Shown: one piece after another, positions 52,681 to 60,164 of the stretch | Position numbering within the stretch: position 1 is the stretch's first letter | How the letters are laid out: the number at the start of each line of letters is the position of its first letter | NCBI GenBank assembly: GCA_910589055.1 | Contig: CAJURN010000001.1 | Coordinates: forward strand, 62,001 to 126,000 | Length of the DNA: 64,000 bases | Origin: an uncultured Muribaculaceae bacterium | Lineage (GTDB): Bacteria > Bacteroidota > Bacteroidia > Bacteroidales > Muribaculaceae | Direction of reading: 5' to 3' | Translations under genes and position numbers: made by a program | Notes under the pieces: generated by a model | The model's input: the letters and a program-made list of their open reading frames with translations, nothing else | What the model was told of the DNA's origin: nothing | Databases searched by the model: none

Positions 52681-53688
52681 AATATATTAGGTATAGAATC
52701 GTCGTGCGACGACACTTCCGCAGCCATCATCAGCGACGGAATTCTGCGGAGCAATGTAATCGCCTCCCAACAGGTACATGAAGAATACGGCGGCGTTGTG
52801 CCCGAACTGGCCTCGCGCGCTCATCAGCAGAACATCGTTCCGGTGGTGGATGCCGCCATCCGACGCGCCGGACTCTCGAAACAGGACATTTCGGCAATAG
52901 CCTTCACCCGCGGGCCGGGCCTCATCGGGTCGCTGCTCGTGGGCACAAGTTTCGCCAAAGGCTTGTCGCTCGGTCTGCGCGTGCCTATAATAGATGTAAA
53001 CCATCTTCACGGTCACGTCCTGTCGCATTTCGTGCGTCAGCAGCCCGACGACGAGGTTCCCGAGTTCCCCTATCTCTGCCTGCTCATCTCGGGCGGCAAC
53101 TCGCAGATTATCCTCGTGCGGGGCTACAACGACATGGAAGTTCTCGGACAGACCATTGACGACGCTGCCGGAGAAGCCTTCGACAAGTGCGCCAAAGTGA
53201 TGGGACTCCCCTACCCCGGCGGCCCGCACATCGACCGTCTCGCTGCCGAAGGCGATGCCAAGCGTTTCAAATTCGCAAAACCGCATATTCCCGGACTGGA
53301 TTACAGTTTCAGCGGACTCAAGACATCATTCCTCTATACCCTGCGCGACGAATTACGCAAAGACCCCGGATTCGTCGAGGCAAACAAGGCCGACCTGGCC
53401 GCATCGCTCCAGGCAACAATCATCGACATACTCCTCGACAAACTCGCAAAGGCCGTCAAGGCCACCGGAGTGCGTCAGGTGGCGATAGGCGGAGGGGTGT
53501 CGGCCAACAGCGGAGTGCGTGCCGCCGTGGCCGAGTTCTGCGCCGCACGCGGCATAAAAGCCTTCATTCCGGAGCGCAAGTTCACAACCGACAATGCCGC
53601 CATGGTGGCGATTGCCGGTTACTTCAAATATCTCGACAAAGATTTCTGCCCTTATACGGCTGTACCCTACGCCCGTGTGGGAGTCTGA
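52666..53688 (+). CDS. tsaD: tRNA N6-adenosine threonylcarbamoyltransferase TsaD
   Basis: A 340-residue cytosolic ATPase-fold protein that, with TsaB and TsaE, transfers threonylcarbamoyl to A37 of ANN-reading tRNAs. Seen: NILGIESSCDDTSAAI, PELASRAHQQNI, the metal-ligand histidines in VNHLHGHVLSH, LLISGGNSQIILV, and AIGGGVSANSGVRAAV. The first five codons (MKHPL) are encoded by the right repeat of the MITE-like element; relatives usually begin a few residues before ILGIESSCDD, so the element seems to have supplied the start codon. cinA follows after 3 bases. Confidence 0.96.
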   Translation: MKHPLNILGIESSCDDTSAAIISDGILRSNVIASQQVHEEYGGVVPELASRAHQQNIVPVVDAAIRRAGLSKQDISAIAFTRGPGLIGSLLVGTSFAKGLSLGLRVPIIDVNHLHGHVLSHFVRQQPDDEVPEFPYLCLLISGGNSQIILVRGYNDMEVLGQTIDDAAGEAFDKCAKVMGLPYPGGPHIDRLAAEGDAKRFKFAKPHIPGLDYSFSGLKTSFLYTLRDELRKDPGFVEANKADLAASLQATIIDILLDKLAKAVKATGVRQVAIGGGVSANSGVRAAVAEFCAARGIKAFIPERKFTTDNAAMVAIAGYFKYLDKDFCPYTAVPYARVGV

Positions 53689-53691
53689 CAC

Positions 53692-54930
53692 ATGAAACTT
53701 TCAATCATCATCATCGGCGACGAGATACTGTTAGGTCAGGTCGCCGACACCAATTCGCGCGCAATCGCACGCGCGTTCGGCCCTTTAGGCTGGGAAACGC
53801 TCCGTATTGTCACCGTGGGCGATTCCGCCGCTGAAATCACATCCGCAGTAGAATCGGCGCTCGCATCCGAGGCCGAGCTCGTAATCACCACCGGCGGACT
53901 CGGACCCACTAAAGACGACATCACAAAAAGCGTGCTCACCGATATTTTCGGAGGAGAACTTGTGTGGAACGACGATGTGGAGCGCAACGTCCTCGACATC
54001 TTCGCTCGCCGAGGCCTGACAATCAACGAGCTCACACGACGCCAGGCAATAGTGCCAAGTTCCTGCGACGTGATTCAGAACCGCTTCGGCACAGCGCCGT
54101 TGATGTGGTTCGAGCGCGGCGGGAAAGTGCTCGTGAGCATGCCGGGCGTACCGTTTGAGACGGAGGGAATGTTGCCTGAAGTGGTGGAGAAAGTGCGCAA
54201 CCGCTTCGAACCTGACACCTTTCACCTCCACCACACAATGATGGTGGCCGGATACACCGAATCGGCTCTCGCCGAATATCTCGCCGCCTTTGAGGACAAT
54301 CTTCCCCGCGAGCTTCATCTTGCCTACCTTCCGACGCCCGGACTAATCCGCCTGCGTCTTGACGGAGCCTGCGACTGTGCCGAAAAACTCGACAAGATAT
54401 TCGACACGAACCTTGCGCAGCTGAAAAAACTGCTTGGACGCAATCTGATTTTCGACGGAGACGCCTCCGCTGCGGAAATCCTGATTGACCGGCTGCGCCG
54501 CTGCGGCTCCACAGTGGCATCGGCCGAAAGCTGCACCGGTGGAAATATCGCCCGGGCCATAACATCCGTTGCCGGATGCTCCGACGTATTCGTCGGGGCA
54601 GTTGTATCTTACAGCAACTCGGTCAAGACCGGAGTACTCGGCGTGAGCGAAGACACGCTTGCCACCGACGGTGCGGTAAGCGAAGCAACGGTAAGGCAGA
54701 TGGCCGAAGGCGTGCGCCGCGTCACCGGAGCATCCTGCTCGGTGGCAACCTCCGGAATAGCCGGACCAGGCGGAGGGTCGGACAAAAAACCCGTAGGCAC
54801 AGTATGGATTGCGGCCTCGACTCCCGAACGAACCGAAGCCCGATGCTTCCATCTTCCCGGAAACCGCGCCCGCGTGATTGACCGCGCCACCACAGAGGCC
54901 ATGCTCATGCTTGCCTCGATGCTTTATTAA
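53692..54930 (+). CDS. cinA: CinA-family nicotinamide-nucleotide amidase
   Basis: A 412-residue two-domain protein. Residues ~1-170 are a molybdopterin-binding-like COG1058 domain (SIIIIGDEILLGQVADTNS, TTGGLGPTKDDITK), in relatives an ADP-ribose/NAD-derivative pyrophosphatase. Residues ~255-412 are the PncC amidase domain (SAESCTGGNIARAITSVAG, SYSNSVKTGVLGV, SGIAGPGGGSDKKPVGTVWI) that deamidates nicotinamide mononucleotide in pyridine-nucleotide recycling. It is co-transcribed with tsaD; its stop overlaps the convergent small gene by 3 bases. Confidence 0.95.
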   Translation: MKLSIIIIGDEILLGQVADTNSRAIARAFGPLGWETLRIVTVGDSAAEITSAVESALASEAELVITTGGLGPTKDDITKSVLTDIFGGELVWNDDVERNVLDIFARRGLTINELTRRQAIVPSSCDVIQNRFGTAPLMWFERGGKVLVSMPGVPFETEGMLPEVVEKVRNRFEPDTFHLHHTMMVAGYTESALAEYLAAFEDNLPRELHLAYLPTPGLIRLRLDGACDCAEKLDKIFDTNLAQLKKLLGRNLIFDGDASAAEILIDRLRRCGSTVASAESCTGGNIARAITSVAGCSDVFVGAVVSYSNSVKTGVLGVSEDTLATDGAVSEATVRQMAEGVRRVTGASCSVATSGIAGPGGGSDKKPVGTVWIAASTPERTEARCFHLPGNRARVIDRATTEAMLMLASMLY

Positions 54931-55172
54931 AACAGCGACAACTGCATCCCGCCCGGGGTCTTGGGCACGAAGAGCGAACGCCGTTCGCGCCACCCCTGGG
55001 TGGAGTTTCGCAAATCAATATCCACCATTCCGATTGCCGTGCCGATATTGCACAATACAGCGCGGAGTACATCGGAAACTGAAGAAAATCCCGTGGAGGT
55101 AAACGATGCAACCTGAGTTCCACGGATCGAAGCGGTTGCCATCACGATGTCGTTTGATGAAATTGTTGCCAT
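54927..55172 (-). CDS. Small conserved Bacteroidales protein of unknown function
   Basis: 81 residues, no signal peptide or membrane segment. It contains QVASFTSTGFSSVSDVLRAV and GMVDIDLRNSTQGWRERRSL, a pattern I recall from small Bacteroidales proteins of unknown function. It has a consensus -7 box upstream and is convergent with cinA, so it is probably a true gene. No role can be assigned. Confidence 0.75.
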   Translation of the reverse strand: MATISSNDIVMATASIRGTQVASFTSTGFSSVSDVLRAVLCNIGTAIGMVDIDLRNSTQGWRERRSLFVPKTPGGMQLSLF

Positions 55173-55208
55173 AGGGAGAGCGTTTTTTGAGTATTTCTTT
55201 ATTATACT

Positions 55209-55217
55209 GCAAATTTA
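55209..55217 (-). promoter_or_regulatory. -7 box of the small conserved gene
   Basis: TAAATTTGC on the minus strand, 37 bases before the start codon at 55172; an ATTG lies about 17 bases further upstream. Confidence 0.55.
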
Positions 55218-55283
55218 GCCGCCCGGATGTGCAACAATAATGCATACCTACGCAAACTAACCTTAAAAAAGCATAATTATCCG

Positions 55284-56297
55284 ATGAACAAGAAATCTAT
55301 CATCTTCTCTCTGCTGCTCGCAGCTGCCGCGACAGCTTGCAGCCGCACAAATCCCGCGCCGGAAACGCCGCAAAAGATTCTCGCGGGCTACACCCATTCT
55401 TCCGCGACAACTCCCATTGACCCTGCGGGCTATACCCACATAATATATTCCGCCGCATACATAAACGATTCCCTCAACGGCATCGGAATCACCAATCCCG
55501 ACCGCCTGCGCTATGTGGCATCGCTTAAAGACTCCGTTCCCGGCCTGAAAATCATGCTTTCGGTTGGCGCTCCGGCCGAAAACCTCAGCCTTATGTCCCG
55601 CAATGATTCGTTGCGGCAATTGACTGCCCGCGACTTCCTGCGCGTGATGGAGGAATACAATCTCGACGGAATCGACATTGACTGGGAATGGCCCGGACGC
55701 GGCGAAAAAGCGCTTCCCCTTGACGAGGAAATCGCAAACTACACATCGTTTCTGTCCGACACACGCAAGGCTATTGGCCCCGACAAACTTCTCACTATCG
55801 CAATTGCAACATCCTGCTACGGCACCGACTTCGAACACATGACCCCGCTGCTCGACTGGTACAACGTGATGAACTACGACCTCGGTAAGCCGCCATACTC
55901 CCACAACGCCCCACTGTATAAGTCGGACCTCGTGACATGGACCTACGGCGATGAAGGGGTGGCGAAGATGCTCGAAGCAGGCGTGCCGTCGGAAAAAATC
56001 GTTTATGGTCTGGCTTTCTACGGCCACGGGGCAGCCCCTTACAAGACCTGCGACTGGCGCGACATCGAACTACTGCCCGGAATGACGGCCCACACCGACT
56101 CCGTGGCCTGCGCGGCCTATATCGCAGACAGCACCGGAACAATGGTCTACTCCTACGACACACCTTACACGCTATCGCAGAAGTGCCGTTACATCCTCGA
56201 CCGTAATCTCGGCGGCGCAATGGTGTGGCGCATGGAATCCGACGACACCACCTCCACCCTCTCCCGCTCCCTCATCGAAGCCCTGAAGGCACGGTGA
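55284..56297 (+). CDS. GH18-family lipoprotein (chitinase/endo-beta-N-acetylglucosaminidase type)
   Basis: A 337-residue lipoprotein. The ATG at 55284 gives the signal FSLLLAAAATAC with lipobox cysteine 19. The TIM barrel carries ILAGYTHSS at strand 1, LKIMLSVGAP at strand 3, and the GH18 motif DGIDIDWEW with catalytic Glu135, followed by YNVMNYDL and VYGLAFYGHG. GH18 enzymes cut beta-1,4-GlcNAc links in chitin, N-glycans or peptidoglycan-like chains; the small size without accessory domains gives no further substrate hint. It stands alone, ending at a TGAAGATAAT-family hairpin. Confidence 0.9.
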   Translation: MNKKSIIFSLLLAAAATACSRTNPAPETPQKILAGYTHSSATTPIDPAGYTHIIYSAAYINDSLNGIGITNPDRLRYVASLKDSVPGLKIMLSVGAPAENLSLMSRNDSLRQLTARDFLRVMEEYNLDGIDIDWEWPGRGEKALPLDEEIANYTSFLSDTRKAIGPDKLLTIAIATSCYGTDFEHMTPLLDWYNVMNYDLGKPPYSHNAPLYKSDLVTWTYGDEGVAKMLEAGVPSEKIVYGLAFYGHGAAPYKTCDWRDIELLPGMTAHTDSVACAAYIADSTGTMVYSYDTPYTLSQKCRYILDRNLGGAMVWRMESDDTTSTLSRSLIEALKAR

Positions 56298-56329
56298 AAA
56301 GTGGAAAGTAAAAAGTTAAGAGTTAAAAG

Positions 56330-56412
56330 TGAAAAGTGAAAAGTGAAAAGTGAAGATAATAGTTTCATTCGCGGAAACCATTATCTTCACTTTTCACTTT
56401 TAGCTCTTCACC
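56330..56412. repeat. TGAAGATAAT-family hairpin, copy 3
   Basis: A 24-bp stem with one mismatch (56343-56366 with ~56373-56397) around ATTCGC. The left arm is extended by GTGAAAA repeats and the right by TTTTAGCTCTTCACCCTGA. Nearly identical to the copy at 58425-58515. It lies between convergent genes and is a likely two-way terminator. Confidence 0.72.
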
Positions 56413-56425
56413 CTGAATCTAACGT

Positions 56426-58300
56426 CTATTTCCAAAGCACTTTCGCTCCGTTGACAATATAGACATTTCCGGGGGCGGGAACGGACACGCGACGTCCGTT
56501 GAGGTCGTAGATGACAGAATCCTCGAATCTTACCGTTGAATCCTCAGTCTCAACACTTTCAATTCCGCTTATGCCTCCGATTTTAAAAGAAACAGCCTTT
56601 GCGGATGCAGGAAGCGAGGACAGATCGAGATAAGCACGGTTGGCAGCAAGTTCAAGACCACCTTCCCCTCCGGCAGCCAATTTATAGAAACCAACTTCTC
56701 CACGGGAATTAACACCAAAAACGCGCATCGTTGATTCATCGAAACTTACACGTCCGGCTTTTGCCGACGATGTATAGAGCTGATACACACCTTTCAGAAG
56801 ATTGCCCTCGAGCGGTACGATGTCTGCCGACGGGTCGAGAGGAAGCAGACGGTTGCCCTTGCTTTCCGTGCCGGAACATTTGAGAAGCACACCCGTACCG
56901 GCAGGTACTTTATCTCCCTCCACACGTGTGAGGCAGGCATAGCCGGTACCGTTGGCCGAAGTTGTTTCCTTTATGTAATAAGCCTCAACTCCGTCGCGGC
57001 ACTCGTAGGGATAATCGGTGTACATCGAAGTCCAGTATCCGCCTTCAAAAGTCATGCTCGCATCCGGCGCGGCTCCGAACCAATACATATCCATATGCTC
57101 TTCGTCGATGGGCTGGAAGGCCAGTGCTGAATAAACGTCGGCAGTACTGAAAGACGAGATATTTACAATCGCACCCTGACCTTCTCGTACGACTGTCTTG
57201 AAGCCCGCGCTGCTCAATGTGCTGGCATTTATGCCGTAATAGCCGTACAGGGTGTTTTCCATCGGAACGATGTCAAGTGTCTGACCGGTGACGCTCTTGG
57301 AGTTAGCTCCCTGACTCGAAATCGAGACTTTCGTCAGCTTCGTACCGGAAGTTACCCCCTCGGCAACATAGAATACCGTATTGGGCGACGCCTCCACAAT
57401 CTGAGGACGATAATTATCGGAAATCTCAAATCCGTTGCTACCGGTATGGAACACTTCTGGATCGTTGTCAAGCGGCATTACCCAACGCATAAGGCTGTTG
57501 TCGATGTCGGTTGCTCCTGTAACAGTGATTTTATAACTTCCTTCGAGAGAAAGAACACGGTTGAACGCGCTGCGGATGCGGTAGTATTTTCCTTTCACGG
57601 GCTGTTCGCCGAGATTGCGGTAAACTGCCCGGAGAGTCATCGGAGCTTCAACAGTGAACGAAAAATCCACGTCACGCGACAACACAGTTCCGTCGCCAGT
57701 TTCCCAATGGTCGAAAGCAACCATCATATTGGGATTGCCGGGGGTTCCTCCGACTGCAATTTTATTTGTCTCCACAGTTGCTTTCACAACATCTCCCACC
57801 TTGGGAGCCGCAGGGTCAAGCACAACCTTGCCCACAGGAATATTAAGTTCGGTATCTACCGCATTTTCAGCGATAAATACGGCTGTATAGCTATATGTAT
57901 TGTAGTTCGGAACCTGTGTATAATGAGTCTTTTTTGTGGTAAATTTAGCATCCTCACTCAACTGATTGCCCGACTCTTCCCATCTTACAAACCGATAGCC
58001 GGGATTTGCAATAGCATATATCGCGAACTGACACTCACAAGCCGTACCGCCTCCGGGATGAGTCCACTCTATGGTTTTTGTATCGGCATACTCATTCTCC
58101 GCAGGATCGGGGGCAGCCGTATGAGTATAGGAGAATAGACCCTTTTTTGTTGTTGCGTTCGCCACACAAACTTTTCCGCCGGCAGGGTCAGAAGATGTTA
58201 CAATTACTCTTGTTCCGAAAGTAGCCGCCGAAAGCGACAGGCACATGCTCATGAACACCGCAATAAGGAAGAATGATTTAAGGTGTAATGATTTTGACAT
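56426..58300 (-). CDS. Large secreted protein with T9SS-like C-terminal tail
   Basis: A 624-residue exported protein. Signal peptide (FFLIAVFMSMCLSLSA), then beta-rich modules: a segment with VRWEESGNQ resembling InlB-B-type 'FxxW' repeats (~30-245, motifs YRFVRWEESG and VAFDHWETGDG), a ricin/lectin-like region opening KGKYYRIRSAFNRVLSLEG (~240-400), and a late beta domain. The last ~60 residues (VETEDSTVRFEDSVIYDLNG, then NVYIVNGAKVLWK) look like a sorting tail. No catalytic residues are recognised; a surface binding protein is likely. Its promoter contains a poly-G tract. Confidence 0.7.
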   Translation of the reverse strand: MSKSLHLKSFFLIAVFMSMCLSLSAATFGTRVIVTSSDPAGGKVCVANATTKKGLFSYTHTAAPDPAENEYADTKTIEWTHPGGGTACECQFAIYAIANPGYRFVRWEESGNQLSEDAKFTTKKTHYTQVPNYNTYSYTAVFIAENAVDTELNIPVGKVVLDPAAPKVGDVVKATVETNKIAVGGTPGNPNMMVAFDHWETGDGTVLSRDVDFSFTVEAPMTLRAVYRNLGEQPVKGKYYRIRSAFNRVLSLEGSYKITVTGATDIDNSLMRWVMPLDNDPEVFHTGSNGFEISDNYRPQIVEASPNTVFYVAEGVTSGTKLTKVSISSQGANSKSVTGQTLDIVPMENTLYGYYGINASTLSSAGFKTVVREGQGAIVNISSFSTADVYSALAFQPIDEEHMDMYWFGAAPDASMTFEGGYWTSMYTDYPYECRDGVEAYYIKETTSANGTGYACLTRVEGDKVPAGTGVLLKCSGTESKGNRLLPLDPSADIVPLEGNLLKGVYQLYTSSAKAGRVSFDESTMRVFGVNSRGEVGFYKLAAGGEGGLELAANRAYLDLSSLPASAKAVSFKIGGISGIESVETEDSTVRFEDSVIYDLNGRRVSVPAPGNVYIVNGAKVLWK

Positions 58301-58345
58301 AGAAAGGTTGTTTTATTTAAAATTTGCACATAAGTTATTGATGCA

Positions 58346-58384
58346 CAAAGTTAAACAAACGTTTGCGTTTACCCCCCCCGAAAT
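58346..58384 (-). promoter_or_regulatory. Promoter with poly-G(8) tract in the -33 region
   Basis: On the minus strand the -7 box TAACTTTG is at 58353-58346. Nineteen bases upstream, where TTTG is expected, lies a run of eight G (58379-58372), and TTTCG follows just beyond it (58384-58380). Length changes in the tract would move the upstream T-box toward or away from the ideal spacing. Confidence 0.6.
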
Positions 58385-58424
58385 GTTAATAAAATTTAAA
58401 CGAATTAAAGTGAACAGTAGGTTT

Positions 58425-58515
58425 TGAGTGAAAAGTAAAAAGTGAAAAGTGAAGATAATAGTTTCATTCGCGGAAACCATTATCTTCACTTTTCACCTTT
58501 AACTCTTCACCCTGA
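58425..58515. repeat. TGAAGATAAT-family hairpin, copy 4
   Basis: Same stem and loop as at 56.3 kb, including the flank CTCTTCACCCTGAATCTAA that reaches the stop codon of the phytase gene. It lies downstream of the phytase gene and upstream of the secreted-protein gene, so it should terminate the former. Confidence 0.72.
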
Positions 58516-58517
58516 AT

Positions 58518-59807
58518 CTAAAGCGTGTCCATATACAGCGGGACGCAGTTCATGAGGTAGCGGCGGAGTTCGCCCCAGGGATAATATACCGACGGATCGC
58601 CCTTGCGGAGGGCCATAGGCTTCTCGTTGAGGTCGACACGGACATAGTACTTTCCGGAAGTCTTGGAGCGGAAAAGTATAAACTGCACATTCGACGCCAT
58701 CGGAACAACATCGAAATCGCACCAGTGCTGTGCCACCGTGTCGAAATAATTTGTCATGTAATAGCATCCGGGAAGGCGCAGAAGCGACAGCAGGGGCATC
58801 AGCGTCTCGGCATGGCCGAAACGGAACACTCCCACCGGAGCACTCTCAGGCGATGCGATATAGGCATCGGTGGTCTCGATTAGGTCGAGAACAAGCTGAG
58901 CGGCAATATCAGCCGGAACTGACGATACGGTCGTGGCCGTGCGCTGGAGGTACTGGCGAAGGTTGAAGCACGACCACAGAGCGTTGGCCTCAGCCTTAGT
59001 AAGGAAGGTGGACATTTCCGACGGAAGCCCCATCGCCTTAAGTCCGGCAAGTACGTAGTACTCGACAAGCGCGAGCGAACGCGCCTCCTCATCGGATTTG
59101 AAAGGGAATCGCTCGCCAAGCACCTTGCGTATGCCCGTCACCGGACATGCCGAGGACATGTATTCGTCGTAAGCAGGCTTCCATACACCCTCCTTACGAA
59201 ATTGAAGATAATCCTTGTCAACATCGAAAGGCCGCAAAGTTGCCGAATTTACACGTCCGGTAGTGGTGACGTAATTGATGCGGTTGTCCATGCGGTCGAG
59301 CTGATGCAGGAAACTGTACATGCTCATCATGGCGCGGGGCGAATATGAAGAACGCGCCTCAACCGTACCGCCCTCGGCGAAAATATCGGCGAAATTCAGA
59401 AACAGGCGTGTCGCGATAGTACCCTGCTCAGCCATTCCGAGCGAGTCGAGAGCGCCCCAGCGGTCGGTGCTCAGGGCAATGACTTTCTCGTTGAGTTTCG
59501 AGAGTTGACGCCCGAGCGGAGTGATTGTGCCCGCTGAATCGGCGCGTTCGAGAGCCGCACGCAGCGCAAGACAGTTCGACGCCGACGAAGGATACCTCGC
59601 GCCGTGCCGTCCCACATGATTCACGAACACAGCCCGCAAACTGTCGGGATACGGAGCCGGAAGAATATCATTGGGATACGGAGTGAGCGAGCCCTCGCAT
59701 TGGGCAAAACTGTACGACGTGGCAACAGGGTCGGCACCCTCGGCCGCCGACGGCATCAGAATCAGAGCGCACGCCGCGGCAAGCGCTGTAAATATCTTAT
59801 ATTTCAT
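58518..59807 (-). CDS. MINPP-type histidine acid phosphatase (phytase)
   Basis: A 429-residue exported phosphatase of the histidine acid phosphatase clan. The signal peptide ends near EGA (residue ~24). The phosphoryl-accepting His68 lies in GRHGARYP, and the proton-donor site is FGHAETLM, the HAE form typical of multiple inositol polyphosphate phosphatases instead of the HD of classic AppA phytases. Members release phosphates from inositol hexakisphosphate in the periplasm or in outer-membrane vesicles of gut Bacteroidales. The gene is monocistronic with its own promoter and a hairpin terminator. Confidence 0.9.
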   Translation of the reverse strand: MKYKIFTALAAACALILMPSAAEGADPVATSYSFAQCEGSLTPYPNDILPAPYPDSLRAVFVNHVGRHGARYPSSASNCLALRAALERADSAGTITPLGRQLSKLNEKVIALSTDRWGALDSLGMAEQGTIATRLFLNFADIFAEGGTVEARSSYSPRAMMSMYSFLHQLDRMDNRINYVTTTGRVNSATLRPFDVDKDYLQFRKEGVWKPAYDEYMSSACPVTGIRKVLGERFPFKSDEEARSLALVEYYVLAGLKAMGLPSEMSTFLTKAEANALWSCFNLRQYLQRTATTVSSVPADIAAQLVLDLIETTDAYIASPESAPVGVFRFGHAETLMPLLSLLRLPGCYYMTNYFDTVAQHWCDFDVVPMASNVQFILFRSKTSGKYYVRVDLNEKPMALRKGDPSVYYPWGELRRYLMNCVPLYMDTL

Positions 59808-59846
59808 AAGCTGAAAAGTGTTTACATTTATAACAAGTAGCCACCT

Positions 59847-59878
59847 GCAAAGTTAAGCAAGAATCGCATACAATGCAA
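59847..59878 (-). promoter_or_regulatory. Promoter of the phytase gene
   Basis: On the minus strand TTGC (59878-59875), 19 bases, TAACTTTGC (59855-59847): a full match, 39 bases before the start codon. Confidence 0.78.
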
Positions 59879-59894
59879 GTGACCCGGTTTTCGT

Positions 59895-59926
59895 TTTGCA
59901 TAATGGAAGAAAAACATTAACTTTGC
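59895..59926 (+). promoter_or_regulatory. Promoter of the small protein-dxs-trkA-trkH operon
   Basis: TTTG at 59895-59898, a 19-base spacer and TAACTTTGC at 59918-59926. It is back to back with the phytase promoter and 64 bases before the first start codon. Confidence 0.8.
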
Positions 59927-59990
59927 AATTCAGGCCGCAGCCCGGCTCGCCGCGTCATGCGCAGCCCAAGATGGCCGGTCTGACAGTAAA

Positions 59991-60164
59991 ATGAAGAATA
60001 CGATTATACTGCGATTTGTCTTTCTGGGCATATTATGGCTGGCTCTCGTTGGCTTTATCATCCGATATTCACAGCCCTTTACCCTCTATCAGGGCTTTGT
60101 GATCGTGGCCTCGGGAATCATCATATTCGTGCCCATGTACAAGAAATATATCAGAAAAGGATGA
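59991..60164 (+). CDS. Small two-helix membrane protein upstream of dxs
   Basis: 57 residues: MKNTIILRFVFLGILWLAL, a short turn with YSQPFTLYQGF, then a second hydrophobic helix VIVASGIIIFVPMYKKY and a basic end. It follows the consensus promoter and its stop overlaps the dxs start (ATGA), which supports translation. Function unknown; too small for a transporter on its own. Confidence 0.7.
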   Translation: MKNTIILRFVFLGILWLALVGFIIRYSQPFTLYQGFVIVASGIIIFVPMYKKYIRKG

